Source: Nematostella vectensis
Taxonomy: Eukaryota; Cnidaria; Anthozoa; Actiniaria; Edwardsiidae
NCBI RefSeq assembly: GCF_932526225.1
Contig: NC_064044.1
Location: 15,689,453 to 15,749,452 of the forward strand
Reading direction: 5' to 3'
Length of the DNA stretch: 60,000 nt
Of the stretch, positions 40,101 to 52,100 are shown piece by piece (within the stretch, counting starts at the first letter, position 1; the number at the start of each line of letters is the position of its first letter). Both the position numbers and the translations under genes were made by a program. The notes below the pieces were generated by a model that saw nothing but the letters and a program-made list of their open reading frames with translations, was not told the DNA's origin and did no database searches.

Positions 40101-43100
40101 AATCAAGGCAACTACTTATCAAAAAACTGTGAAGATCCGAGGGAGGAGCAATGGGGGTGCCTAAAGAATCGCTAAGTGGTGAAAGGTGGAGGGAGGACAT
40201 GTTTGTTATTTGACAAGGCTTGGGTGATAACAGTCAGAGCCAGGAATAAAAGATGAGCAGTTGAAACTGAGCAAGAACCTTTTACAAATTGTAACTTTGA
40301 GGATAAATAGATAGCTGGAGGGTGTAAGTTTGCTTATTTACAATGCACACCTTGAGAACAATAGCTGAACCATGTCCATTAGTGTTTGCTCAGCAGATCG
40401 TCGCAATAATTCTAAAAAACAAAACAAAGGCATTAACTAAGTGTGGTTGATTAGATTAAAATGCTACAATAAATTACAGAGAGGCTTTGTGAGGTTTAGT
40501 TAGATATGGAAAAAAAACGTCTAATTACACTCAAACTACGCGCAAAATTTGTGCACAAAATAGGCTATTCTCTAGAGAGTAGGCTCGATTTCCAGCTCGT
40601 TTTATGTGGGCCCACAATACGTGCCCCCATAACTGGTCTGGTCATTTCCTGCGATTGAAATTTCAGCCAATCAGAAAAGTGCCTTGATAGCCCCCATGCA
40701 GAAGACTGCTAACCATCAGAAAGGCTCAAGTAAAAAACTAGAAGTCTTGAATCCAAAATCCGATGGTTAGCTTGAATTAGCAGTGTTAAAATGTTTCTGA
40801 TAGAGAGTTTTTGTATTCCCTGTCAATTGGGTTGAATTATCTTTTACACGGGCAGGTGTGTTTATCTTACAGGCTTTGGAGAATCGCTCGGATTAAAAAT
40901 ACATGCTTTTATCGGGATGTTTACAACCCTTGACCGATGTAGCGGCAGCAGAACAATGAAAAAGTTAGAAAGTTTGTGAGGAAAAGTTTTTTTAGCTTGT
41001 TGTAACTTTTTGAAAGATGCCAAATAATTACTTTTTGTGAAAGGTATTTGCAAAAGCAAAAGCCAGAGCTACTGTTTATATTTTGCAAGCCAAGAGAACT
41101 GCCGCTCCTGACGATTACATTAATCCAAAAGAACTGCAGCTCCTGATGATTACATTAATCCAAGAGAACTACAGCTCCTGATGATTACATTAATCCAAGA
41201 GAACTACAGCTCCTGACGATCATATTAATCCAAGAGAACTGCAGCTCCTGATGATTATATTAATCCAAGAGAACTGCAGCTCCTGACGATTACATTAATC
41301 CAAGAGAACTGCAGCTCCTGATGATTACATTAATCCAAGAGAACTGCAGCTCCTGATGATTACATTAATCCAAGAGAACTGCAGCTCCTGATGATTACAT
41401 TAATCCAAGAGAACTGCAGCTCCTGATGATTATATTAATCCAAGAGAACTGCAGCTCCTGATGATTACATTAATCCAAGAGAACTGCAGCTCCTGATGAT
41501 TACATTAATCCAAGAGAACTGCAGCTCCTGATGATTACATTAATCCAAGAGAACTGCAGCTCCTGATGATTACATTAATCCAAGAGAACTGCAGCTCCTG
41601 ATGATTACATTAATCCAAGAGAACTGCAGCTCCTGACGATTACATTAATCCAAGAGAACTGCAGCTCCTGACGATTACATTAATCCAAGAGAACTGCAGC
41701 TCCTGACGATTATATTAATCCAAGAGAACTGCAGCTCCTGATGATTACATTAATCCAAGAGAACTGCAGCCCCTGACGATTATATTAATCCAAGAGAACT
41801 GCAGCTCCTGATGATTACATTAATCCAAGAGAACTGCAGCTCCTGATGATTACATTAATCCAAGAGAACTGCAGCTCCTGATGATTACATTAATCCAAGA
41901 GAACTGCAGCTCCTGATGATTACATTAATCCAAGAGAACTGCAGCTCCTGACGATTACATTAATCCAAGAGAACTCCAGCTCCTGACGATTATATTAATC
42001 CAAGAGAACTGCAGCTCCTGATGATTATATTAATCCAAGAGAACTGCAGCTCCTGATGATCATATTAATCCAAGATAACTGCAGCTCCTGATGATTACAT
42101 TAATCCAAGAGAACTGCAGCTCCTAATGATTACATTAATCCAAGAGAACTGCAGCTCCTGATGATTACATTAATCCAAGAGAACTGCAGCTCCTGATGAT
42201 TACATTAATCCAAGATAACTGCAGCTCCTGATGATCATATTAATCCAAGAGAACTGCAGCTCCTGATGATTACATTAATCCAAGAGAACTGCAGCTCCTA
42301 ATGATTACATTAATCCAAGAGAACTGCAGCTCCTGATGATTACATTAATCCAAGAGAACTGCAGCCCCTGACGATTATATTAATCCAAGAGAACTGCAGC
42401 TCCTGATGATTACATTAATCCAAGAGAACTGCAGCTCCTGACGATTACATTAATCCAAGAGAACTGCAGCTCCTGATGATTACATTAATCCAAGAGAACT
42501 GCAGCCCCTGACGATTACATTAATCCAAGAGAACTGCAGCCCCTGACGATTATATTAATCCAAGAGAACTGCAGCTCCTGACGATTACATTAATCCAAGA
42601 GAACTGCAGCCCCTGACGATTACATTAATCCAAGAGAACTACAGCTCCTGACGATTACATTAATCCAAGAGAACTGCAGCTCCTGACGATTACATTAATC
42701 CAAGAGAACTGCAGCTCCTGATGATTACATTAATCCAAGAGAACTGCAGCCCCTGACGATTACATTAATCCAAGAGAACTGCAGCCCCTGACGATTATAT
42801 TAATCCAAGAGAACTGCAGCTCCTGACGATTACATTAATCCAAGAGAACTGCAGCCCCTGACGATTACATTAATCCAAGAGAACTACAGCTCCTGACGAT
42901 TACATTAATCCAAGAGAACTGCAGCTCCTGACGATTATATTAATCCAAGAGAACTGCAGCTCCTGATGATTACATTAATCCAAGAGAACTGCAGCCCCTG
43001 ACGATTACATTAATCCAAGAGAACTGCAGCTCCTGACGATTACATTAATCCAAGAGAACTGCAGCTCACATGTCAACAGCCTGTCAAGGAAGCTAGTTTA

Positions 43101-46100
43101 AATGTGCCCAAAATGTTAAGTGTATACGGTAAAAGCTCTTTTAACAGGGCCTCTGACAGGATGTGGAGAGGCAGATCTGCAACCTAGACCAGTTTCTGTG
43201 ATAAATCCTTGACATTTGCCATTTTTTCACATGAACTTTTGATTTTCAGCTGCACCTTTGGTCCCAAAATTTGAAGATTTTTTCTGCATCCTGAGGCCCT
43301 GTTTTAAGCTGCCTTTCTCCTTTAAATCCCCTCTTCCTCTGCCTATCTCCGTTAAGCCCCCTTTTCATTTGATTAAAGTGTCTTTTTACCAAGTGCTCAT
43401 GCGACGTGCACAATTATTTGATGTAAACTGAACTCTGTATTTGATGTACAACTACTTTGTACTCACCACTTAACCGTGTCTCAAAGCAGATCCGAAAGCA
43501 TGACTGCATAATCTCACAGACTGATTCATTGGTCATGTGGGCACCAACTGGAGTCAGTAACAGGGTGCGAAGGACCTGGAGGATTTTCATCAACACCACC
43601 TCATCACTGCTTGGATCAGTCCCAACAAACCGGGCATGGGTGACTGCATCTGCCAGGTTCTCTATTCCTGACGCAGCACTTTCACTGGTGGGATCTGAGG
43701 GATATACAAGTTTTATTCAAACACTATGCAACAGTAAAACCCTGCAAACTGTAAGAGTAGTCCAGTAGGTTACATGTGTTTTTCAGTTTTTAGACCGTAC
43801 ACGTGAGGGAAAACAGGCAAAACATAAAATCAGTTACAATGGATAATTTGTGTGCATATTGCTTGTGTAATGTTTTGATTGTTTTGATTTTCAACTCACT
43901 ATACGAAGGAGATCTTATTCTAAAGGTTTAAAGGAAATCTCAACATAACTTCAATTTCAGAGAAATAGCTAATGAGAAAAAAAGGGCAATTCTTTCAGAG
44001 TCATCAGTAACATGGGTACTTACATAGCTATATCATGTCACACCCAGGTGACTCCCATAGTGACCTCCCACCGCTACTAGGCCTGGCCATGTCCATGAGT
44101 ACTTACCTATGAGTCCATAAGAGAGGAACTTGTTGACAGACGTCAAGGCCACGCCTGTGATTGGCCCTGTTGTGTCTTCTGACCGGATGACATCCAGAAA
44201 TGGGCCAAGAAATGTGTTCACGTCTACCTCACTCAGATCTGTAAAGTCAAATGTTATAATTCTTACCAAGAAAATAAGCTTTCTTCACAGTTTATCATTT
44301 GGTGCCTCAATCATATAAAAAAGAAATATTCAGAGGTGTTTAGTCAAGGGGGTTATTTAAAGATGGTCATAAAGTGTGAGGTATAGTACAGTAGTTTAAA
44401 TTATTTACAATGGAGTAGTTTTTTTTTTAAATTCGGAAATTGACATTATTATCATTTCTCATTTAAACCTCTTCTGTTTTGTTTTCCTTTCTTTTAATGT
44501 AAGAAAATCAACTAAGCCAATATATCCTCACTTGCACTATTATAATCAGCTATTTAGGAATCAGTACTCAGATACTTTAGAACAGTACATGGTTTACTTG
44601 AACTCAGCATAAAACAGTGAACAGCATAGGCAAATTAACCATGTTAAAAGGAAAAAAGGAAAAATTGACTTGAGACAATAAATCTAAGGAATTTGATGTC
44701 TGAAAATGTCATGTAGTGTATAATTCTCTCAATATATTCTTGGATGAGCATATATAATTTGTTCGAGCATGTTTAAAGCCTACTTCTAAACACCTGGCAT
44801 AGCCATATTCATGCATTATGCTAATACTGAAAAAAAACATGATATCAGTTTGTTTCAAATTATAGGTAGAATATGTCATACTACCAAATACAGACAAGAT
44901 GCGACACCAGTAAACCTCCTGACAATTTTAAACTATTTTCTTTTTTTATACAAAAGCACATTTTATGTATTTTCGTGTCACTGACTAGAAAATTATATTT
45001 TGCATTGAAAGAATGAGAATCTTTATTAAGGAAACACTTGGCTCATCAGGAGGCTTTTCTCAATAAACAAACAAAAAATGTACAATAAAACATAACCATC
45101 AAGTAAAAGCACAAAAAATTTACTGAAACAAGTGAGGTTATTAGCCATTACGGGGAAAAAAACATAAATTAAACCTACAATGTGGCTAGATACGCGTATC
45201 TCTATTTCTATGAACAGTGTATTTTAAAAAGGAGTCTTACATATGTTAGATATGGAGACAGGCATTTGTTTATGGTTATGATATAATACAGTATTTCATC
45301 CCATAAAATATGACTAGTGAGGTTCTAACAGTCCTATGAATAAAAGAAAATGGAACTGAATTTGGGCGATAATTGATTCCAATTTGCACCAGCCCTTAAA
45401 ACATATCAACACAGCATTCAATCATGTGTAGAATTTATTATAAAACAGTAGCTTTGATTTTAAAAGAAAAAAATCGAATAAAAACTGCAGTCCTGTTCAT
45501 TATATGGATTAAAATGTAAAAAAAGAATAAAAGATAAAATGCAATTCTATAGCACCTTCATATCTAATCATCAGATTAGAACATCAACATGCTTTACATA
45601 CTTGGCCTGACTTGGAGAATAGAGTCATGGTGTAAAGAAATCTGGAGGTCTAGCTGAGACATGCTGTTGCAGTCCTTGTGAACACATTATTGAATTTACA
45701 GCACAACATACTAAAACCCTCTGATGTCAACAAGAAAAGCATTTAGAGCATTATCAGAGCCCTACCATAGTTATTCTTAGCTACTTCCTGTTCACAGCTG
45801 AATGTGTTCAGTGATTGGATAAAAATTTTATCATTACATAAAGTATGTCGTTTGACATGCATTTAATTACTAACTGCCCTTTTTAAAACATATTTTTTTT
45901 AAATATCCATACAGTATGCTTAATTTGAATTGAAATACTTGAGTGGAATGTACTGTATATTACTCACAAAAATAAAAGAAATGAAAATAAGTGTCATCAT
46001 AAAATTAGTGAAATTAAATTAAACATCAAAATGTTTTTGGGTACATCTTTTTGATAGGTTTATCTGTTGATCAAAAGAGCAGTGTTTTGGCAATAACAAA

Positions 46101-49100
46101 ACTATGGTAGTTCTAATAGATGTGATGGAAAAATGTTTCAAATAAGCCCCTTTTTACACCAAATAAGGCAGAGAATTTCTTAAACCAAGTAATACATAGA
46201 TAAAATAACTATAAAATGTGACTTTTGAAACTTTTATTCAACTTTTGTGTCTTTAAAGTTTGTAGCTTTCATCCCAGTTTTCTAAAAAAGCATGATAATG
46301 GTCAAGAAAAACATTCACTAACAAAGCCAAACTTTCAGAGAATGTGTCATGTCAAGCTACTATAGGTGACTGAAGTAGTATTCATTTACCGTCAACAGTA
46401 GACAGCTGTTCTTTCAGCTGAGAAAACCCATGCAGTAGTGGATCTTGCTCTTCGTCCTAAAAAATGACGATGTAAATAGTGTAAAGAGTGTGTCAACTCT
46501 GTAAACCTGGTTTACACAGGGCACCCCTGGCACGTCTTAAATGGGAACTCATTGGAGAGGGAGAACTTATTGGAGAGGGAGAGCTTATTGGAGAGGGAGA
46601 ACTTATTGGAGAGGGAAAACTTATTGGAGAGGGAAAACTTATTGGAGAGGGAGAGCTTATTGGAGAGGGAGAACTTATTGGAGAGGGAGAACTTATTGGA
46701 GAGGGAGAACTTATTGGAGAGGGAGAGCTTATTGGAGAGGGAGAACTTATTGGAGAGGGAAAACTTATTGGAGAGGGAGAACTTATTGGAGAGGGAGAGC
46801 TTATTGGAGAGGGAGAACTTATTGGAGAGGGAGAACTTATTGAAGAGGGAGAGCTTATTGGAGAGGGAGAACTTATTGGAGAGGGAGAACTTATTGGAGA
46901 GGGAGAGCTTATTGGAGAGGGAGAGCTTATTGGAGAGGGAGAGCTTATTGGAGAGGGAGAACTTATTGGAGAGGGAGAGCTTATTGGAGAGGGAGAACTT
47001 ATTGGAGAGGGAGAGCTTATTGGAGAGGGAGAGCTTATTGGAGAGGGAGAGCTTATTGGAGAGGGAGAGCTTATTGGAGAGGGAGAGCTTATTGGAGAGG
47101 GAGAGCTTATTGGAGAGGGAGAGCTTATTGGAGAGGGAGAGCTTATTGGAGAGGGAGAGCTTATTGGAGAGGGAGAGCTTATTGGAGAGGGAGAGCTTAT
47201 TGGAGAGGGAGAACTTATTGGAGAGGGAGAGCTTATTGGAGAGGGAGAGCTTATTGGAGAGGGAGAGCTTATTGGAGAGGGAGAGCTTATTGGAGAGGGA
47301 GAGCTTATTGGAGAGGGAGAGCTTATTGGAGAGGGAGAGCTTATTGGAGAGGGAGAACTTATTGGAGAGGGAGAGCTTATTGGAGAGGGAGAGCTTATTG
47401 GAGAGGGAGAACTTATTGGAGAGGGAGAGCTTATTGGAGAGGGAGAGCTTATTGGAGAGGGAGAGCTTATTGGAGAGGGAGAGCTTATTGGAGAGGGAAA
47501 ACTTATTGGAGAGGGAGAACTTATTGGAGAGGGAGAGCTTATTGGAGAGGGAGAACTTATTGGAGAGGGAGAACTTATTGGAGAGGGAGAACTTATTGGA
47601 GAGGGAGAGCTTATTGGAGAGGGAGAACTTATTGGAGAGGGAAAACTTATTGGAGAGGGAGAACTTATTGGAGAGGGAGAGCTTATTGGAGAGGGAGAAC
47701 TTATTGGAGAGGGAGAACTTATTGAAGAGGGAGAGCTTATTGGAGAGGGAGAACTTATTGGAGAGGGAGAACTTATTGGAGAGGGAGAGCTTATTGGAGA
47801 GGGAGAGCTTATTGGAGAGGGAGAGCTTATTGGAGAGGGAGAACTTATTGGAGAGGGAGAGCTTATTGGAGAGGGAGAACTTATTGGAGAGGGAGAGCTT
47901 ATTGGAGAGGGAGAGCTTATTGGAGAGGGAGAGCTTATTGGAGAGGGAGAGCTTATTGGAGAGGGAGAGCTTATTGGAGAGGGAGAGCTTATTGGAGAGG
48001 GAGAGCTTATTGGAGAGGGAGAGCTTATTGGAGAGGGAGAGCTTATTGGAGAGGGAGAGCTTATTGGAGAGGGAGAGCTTATTGGAGAGGGAGAGCTTAT
48101 TGGAGAGGGAGAACTTATTGGAGAGGGAGAGCTTATTGGAGAGGGAGAGCTTATTGGAGAGGGAGAGCTTATTGGAGAGGGAGAGCTTATTGGAGAGGGA
48201 GAGCTTATTGGAGAGGGAGAGCTTATTGGAGAGGGAGAGCTTATTGGAGAGGGAGAGCTTATTGGAGAGGGAGAGCTTATTGGAGAGGGAGAGCTTATTG
48301 GAGAGGGAGAGCTTATTGGAGAGGGAGAGCTTATTGGAGAGGGAGAACTTATTGGAGAGGGAGAACTTATTGGAGAGGGAGAGCTTATTGGAGAGGGAGA
48401 GCTTATTGGAGAGGGAGAGCTTATTGGAGAGGGAGAACTTATTGGAGAGGGAGAGCTTATTGGAGAGGGAGAGCTTATTGGAGAGGGAGAACTTATTGGA
48501 GAGGGAGAGCTTATTGGAGAGGGAGAGCTTATTGGAGAGGGAGAACTTATTGGAGAGGGAGAACTTATTGGAGAGGGAGAGCTTATTGGAGAGGGAGAGC
48601 TTATTGGAGAGGGAGAGCTTATTGGAGAGGGAGAACTTATTGGAGAGGGAGAGCTTATTGGAGAGGGAGAGCTTATTGGAGAGGGAGAACTTATTGGAGA
48701 GGGAGAGCTTATTGGAGAGGGAGAGCTTATTGGAGAGGGAGAACTTATTGGAGAGGGAGAGCTTATTGGAGAGGGAGAGCTTATTGGAGAGGGAGAACTT
48801 ATTGGAGAGGGAGAGCTTATTGGAGAGGGAGAGCTTATTGGAGAGGGAGAGCTTATTGGAGAGGGAGAACTTATTGGAGAGGGAGAGCTTATTGGAGAGG
48901 GAGAACTTATTGGAGAGGGAGAGCTTATTGGAGAGGGAGAACTTATTGGAGAGGGAGAACTTATTGGAGAGGGAGAACTTATTGGAGAGGGAGAGCTTAT
49001 TGGAGAGGGAGAGCTTATTGGAGAGGGAGAGCTTATTGGAGAGGGAGAGCTTATTGGAGAGGGAGAACTTATTGGAGAGGGAGAGCTTATTGGAGAGGGA

Positions 49101-52100
49101 GAGCTTATTGGAGAGGGAGAGCTTATTGGAGAGGGAGAGCTTATTGGAGAGGGAGAGCTTATTGGAGAGGGAGAGCTTATTGGAGAGGGAGAGCTTATTG
49201 GAGAGGGAGAGCTTATTGGAGAGGGAGAGCTTATTGGAGAGGGAGAACTTATTGGAGAGGGAGAGCTTATTGGAGAGGGAGAGCTTATTGGAGAGGGAGA
49301 GCTTATTGGAGAGGGAGAGCTTATTGGAGAGGGAGAGCTTATTGGAGAGGGAGAGCTTATTGGAGAGGGAGAACTTATTGGAGAGGGAGAGCTTATTGGA
49401 GAGGGAGAACTTATTGGAGAGGGAGAACTTATTGGAGAGGGAGAGCTTATTGGAGAGGGAGAGCTTATTGGAGAGGGAGAACTTATTGGAGAGGGAGAGC
49501 TTATTGGAGAGGGAGAACTTATTGGAGAGGGAGAACTTATTGGAGAGGGAGAACTTATTGGAGAGGGAGAGCTTATTGGAGAGGGAGAGCTTATTGGAGA
49601 GGGAGAGCTTATTGGAGAGGGAGAGCTTATTGGAGAGGGAGAACTTATTGGAGAGGGAGAGCTTATTGGAGAGGGAGAGCTTATTGGAGAGGGAGAGCTT
49701 ATTGGAGAGGGAGAGCTTATTGGAGAGGGAGAGCTTATTGGAGAGGGAGAGCTTATTGGAGAGGGAGAGCTTATTGGAGAGGGAGAGCTTATTGGAGAGG
49801 GAGAGCTTATTGGAGAGGGAGAGCTTATTGGAGAGGGAGAGCTTATTGGAGAGGGAGAACTTATTGGAGAGGGAGAGCTTATTGGAGAGGGAGAGCTTAT
49901 TGGAGAGGGAGAGCTTATTGGAGAGGGAGAGCTTATTGGAGAGGGAGAGCTTATTGGAGAGGGAGAGCTTATTGGAGAGGGAGAACTTATTGGAGAGGGA
50001 GAGCTTATTGGAGAGGGAGAACTTATTGGAGAGGGAGAACTTATTGGAGAGGGGCGTGTACAGTATTTCTGAAAATACAAGCTTCTAAAATGATTAAGAA
50101 TAACATTCTATTTGCACTAACTGAAACAGGCTAAATAGAATAAAGATTTACACCATTCAAGTGGTGCTTTCATTTAGATCTTTTTTAGGGGGAGGGGAGG
50201 AAGGTGCTTATTAAGATATTCAAAGATGAAGGGGGGTACTTATTAAAATATTCAAGGTTGAAGGGGGTATCCAAGCTTTCCAACAGTGCTTTGAGCTCCC
50301 ACCAGTAAAGGCCTTTTATGGAATACTTGTGTTATTCTGTTAGGAGACTGAGACTAGTCCATAAATCTTTTTTGCTGTACTCCATAATTCACACCAATAA
50401 AGCTTTGAGAGCTTCAAGCAACAAATGGTAAAAAATATTGAGATGATTTTTATGATTTTACACAGCTTTGGGTATGAAACAAAATCAATACTGTTTGTTT
50501 TATTCTTCTTACATTATTCTTTTAATAAACCCATCAAAAGTTTTGATTAACCATTGATTGAGCAGCAAATCTCGCTTTAATTAAACTCTGCCATATTCCA
50601 ACAGATTTAAGGAATGTTGTCACATACATACATAACTACACTTCCATGCTGAATGACATTATTTACGAATCTGTTCAAATTAAGGGAACCACAGGTACCC
50701 CAAGCTCACTGTGTGTATGAATAAATTATAGTGGTTCACGTTACGTGGTGTGTGTCATGGTTTACAGTAAACATATGAGATTGAAATAAGCCATTCACTT
50801 TACTACAAAATAAAATCGCAAAACTCTCAATAATATTCTGACCTGACAGTGGAGTCTTTAATATGACCTGGGTGAAGTTTCAAGCCATTTTGGCCAGCAT
50901 TTCAAGAGTTACATACATTGTTCTGTTTGCCCTTGTACACATAATGCATGTATCAATGTAAAGCCCTGGGGGGGGGGACGGGCAGATGTGGGGTGTTTGA
51001 AGACCTCTTTCATCACCACCTGGGGAATTTGAATATGCCTTTGTGGGAATGTGGGGCTGTTTAAATTTTTGGCGCGGAGGAATGAGGCCGTTTGAATTTT
51101 TCGCATGGGGTCTGGGTTCAAAACTTTACAGGTCGAGAAACGAGGCTCTATGCAGCCTCGGCTCTAGACTGTAGTGGGCTATGTGCACAATGTTGGTACC
51201 CAACCGTGTAACATGCGTACTGCAGCGCACTATGGGCCGGGTTTAAAACGGGTACCTGATCTGAGCACGGTTCTCGTATTTTGTGCGTCTTCACAAGCTC
51301 ACTGTACCGGGAGATGTCAGCAGCCAATTAACCTACTGTTGTTTAGACAGTGCGCTAAATAAAGAGTAGTTATTAACAACACGCCCAAGGCTCTTTTCCC
51401 TGCTAGCAGAGGCCTTTTTTTCTCTGTATTTCGCTGGGCTGGCATAGCGAAATACAAAAAAATATATATAAAGTCTAGACCTTTCAGAGTTGATAGACTT
51501 TGTCAATTCTTTATATTTTCATTTTCCAAATGGTATGTGGTTTGTATGGACCCTATAAAACACGCGTTCGCACGAATAACTCAAATCTGTAATATTGAGG
51601 TATTTTAGTCAACCTTCAGAAAAAAGGCCAGGAACTGAAAGGCCCGGGTCTAGTCATTTGTGACGTAGGTCAAGATGTCACTTATGAGAACACTTATGTG
51701 TGCTCTAAACCGGTTCCCGTCTTTATGTCTTCTTAGTTATTACTGGAGAACGTTGTGTGGTTACAACTTTTATTTAAGGAAAATATGTTGTTTCAGATTT
51801 CCCCGCCAAAACTTGGAAATATTCACTCGATTCAATTTCCTTTCGCGCGGCACGGAAAATTTTCAAAGATCTGTAGAAAATTGATTTCAATCAAATTCAA
51901 TCCCCTTTTCCGAATTTGAAAGTTTATCTATGCTTTGTTTTGGCTAGATTGATATAAGTTAAAGGTTTTAAGAACTTTAAAACTCCACTGTCAGGTCAGA
52001 ATATTATTGAAAGTTTTACGATTTTATTTCGTAGTAAGGTGAACAGCTTATTTCAATTCCATATGTTTACTGTAAACCATGACACACACAACGTGGCCCC

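Noticed and set aside
46488-50088. Open frames of 1178-1195 codons on both strands
   Set aside because: They translate the 18-bp satellite (GELIGE, LLERES, SPISSP repeats) inside GBF1 intron 1. Frames are open on both strands only because the unit length is divisible by three and lacks stops.
51169-51390. Solo LTR (TGTAGTGGGC ... TTAACAACA with AATAAA)
   Set aside because: The ends are TG...CA-like but no target duplication, primer site or second copy is visible. It lies inside the intron 1 inverted-repeat element.
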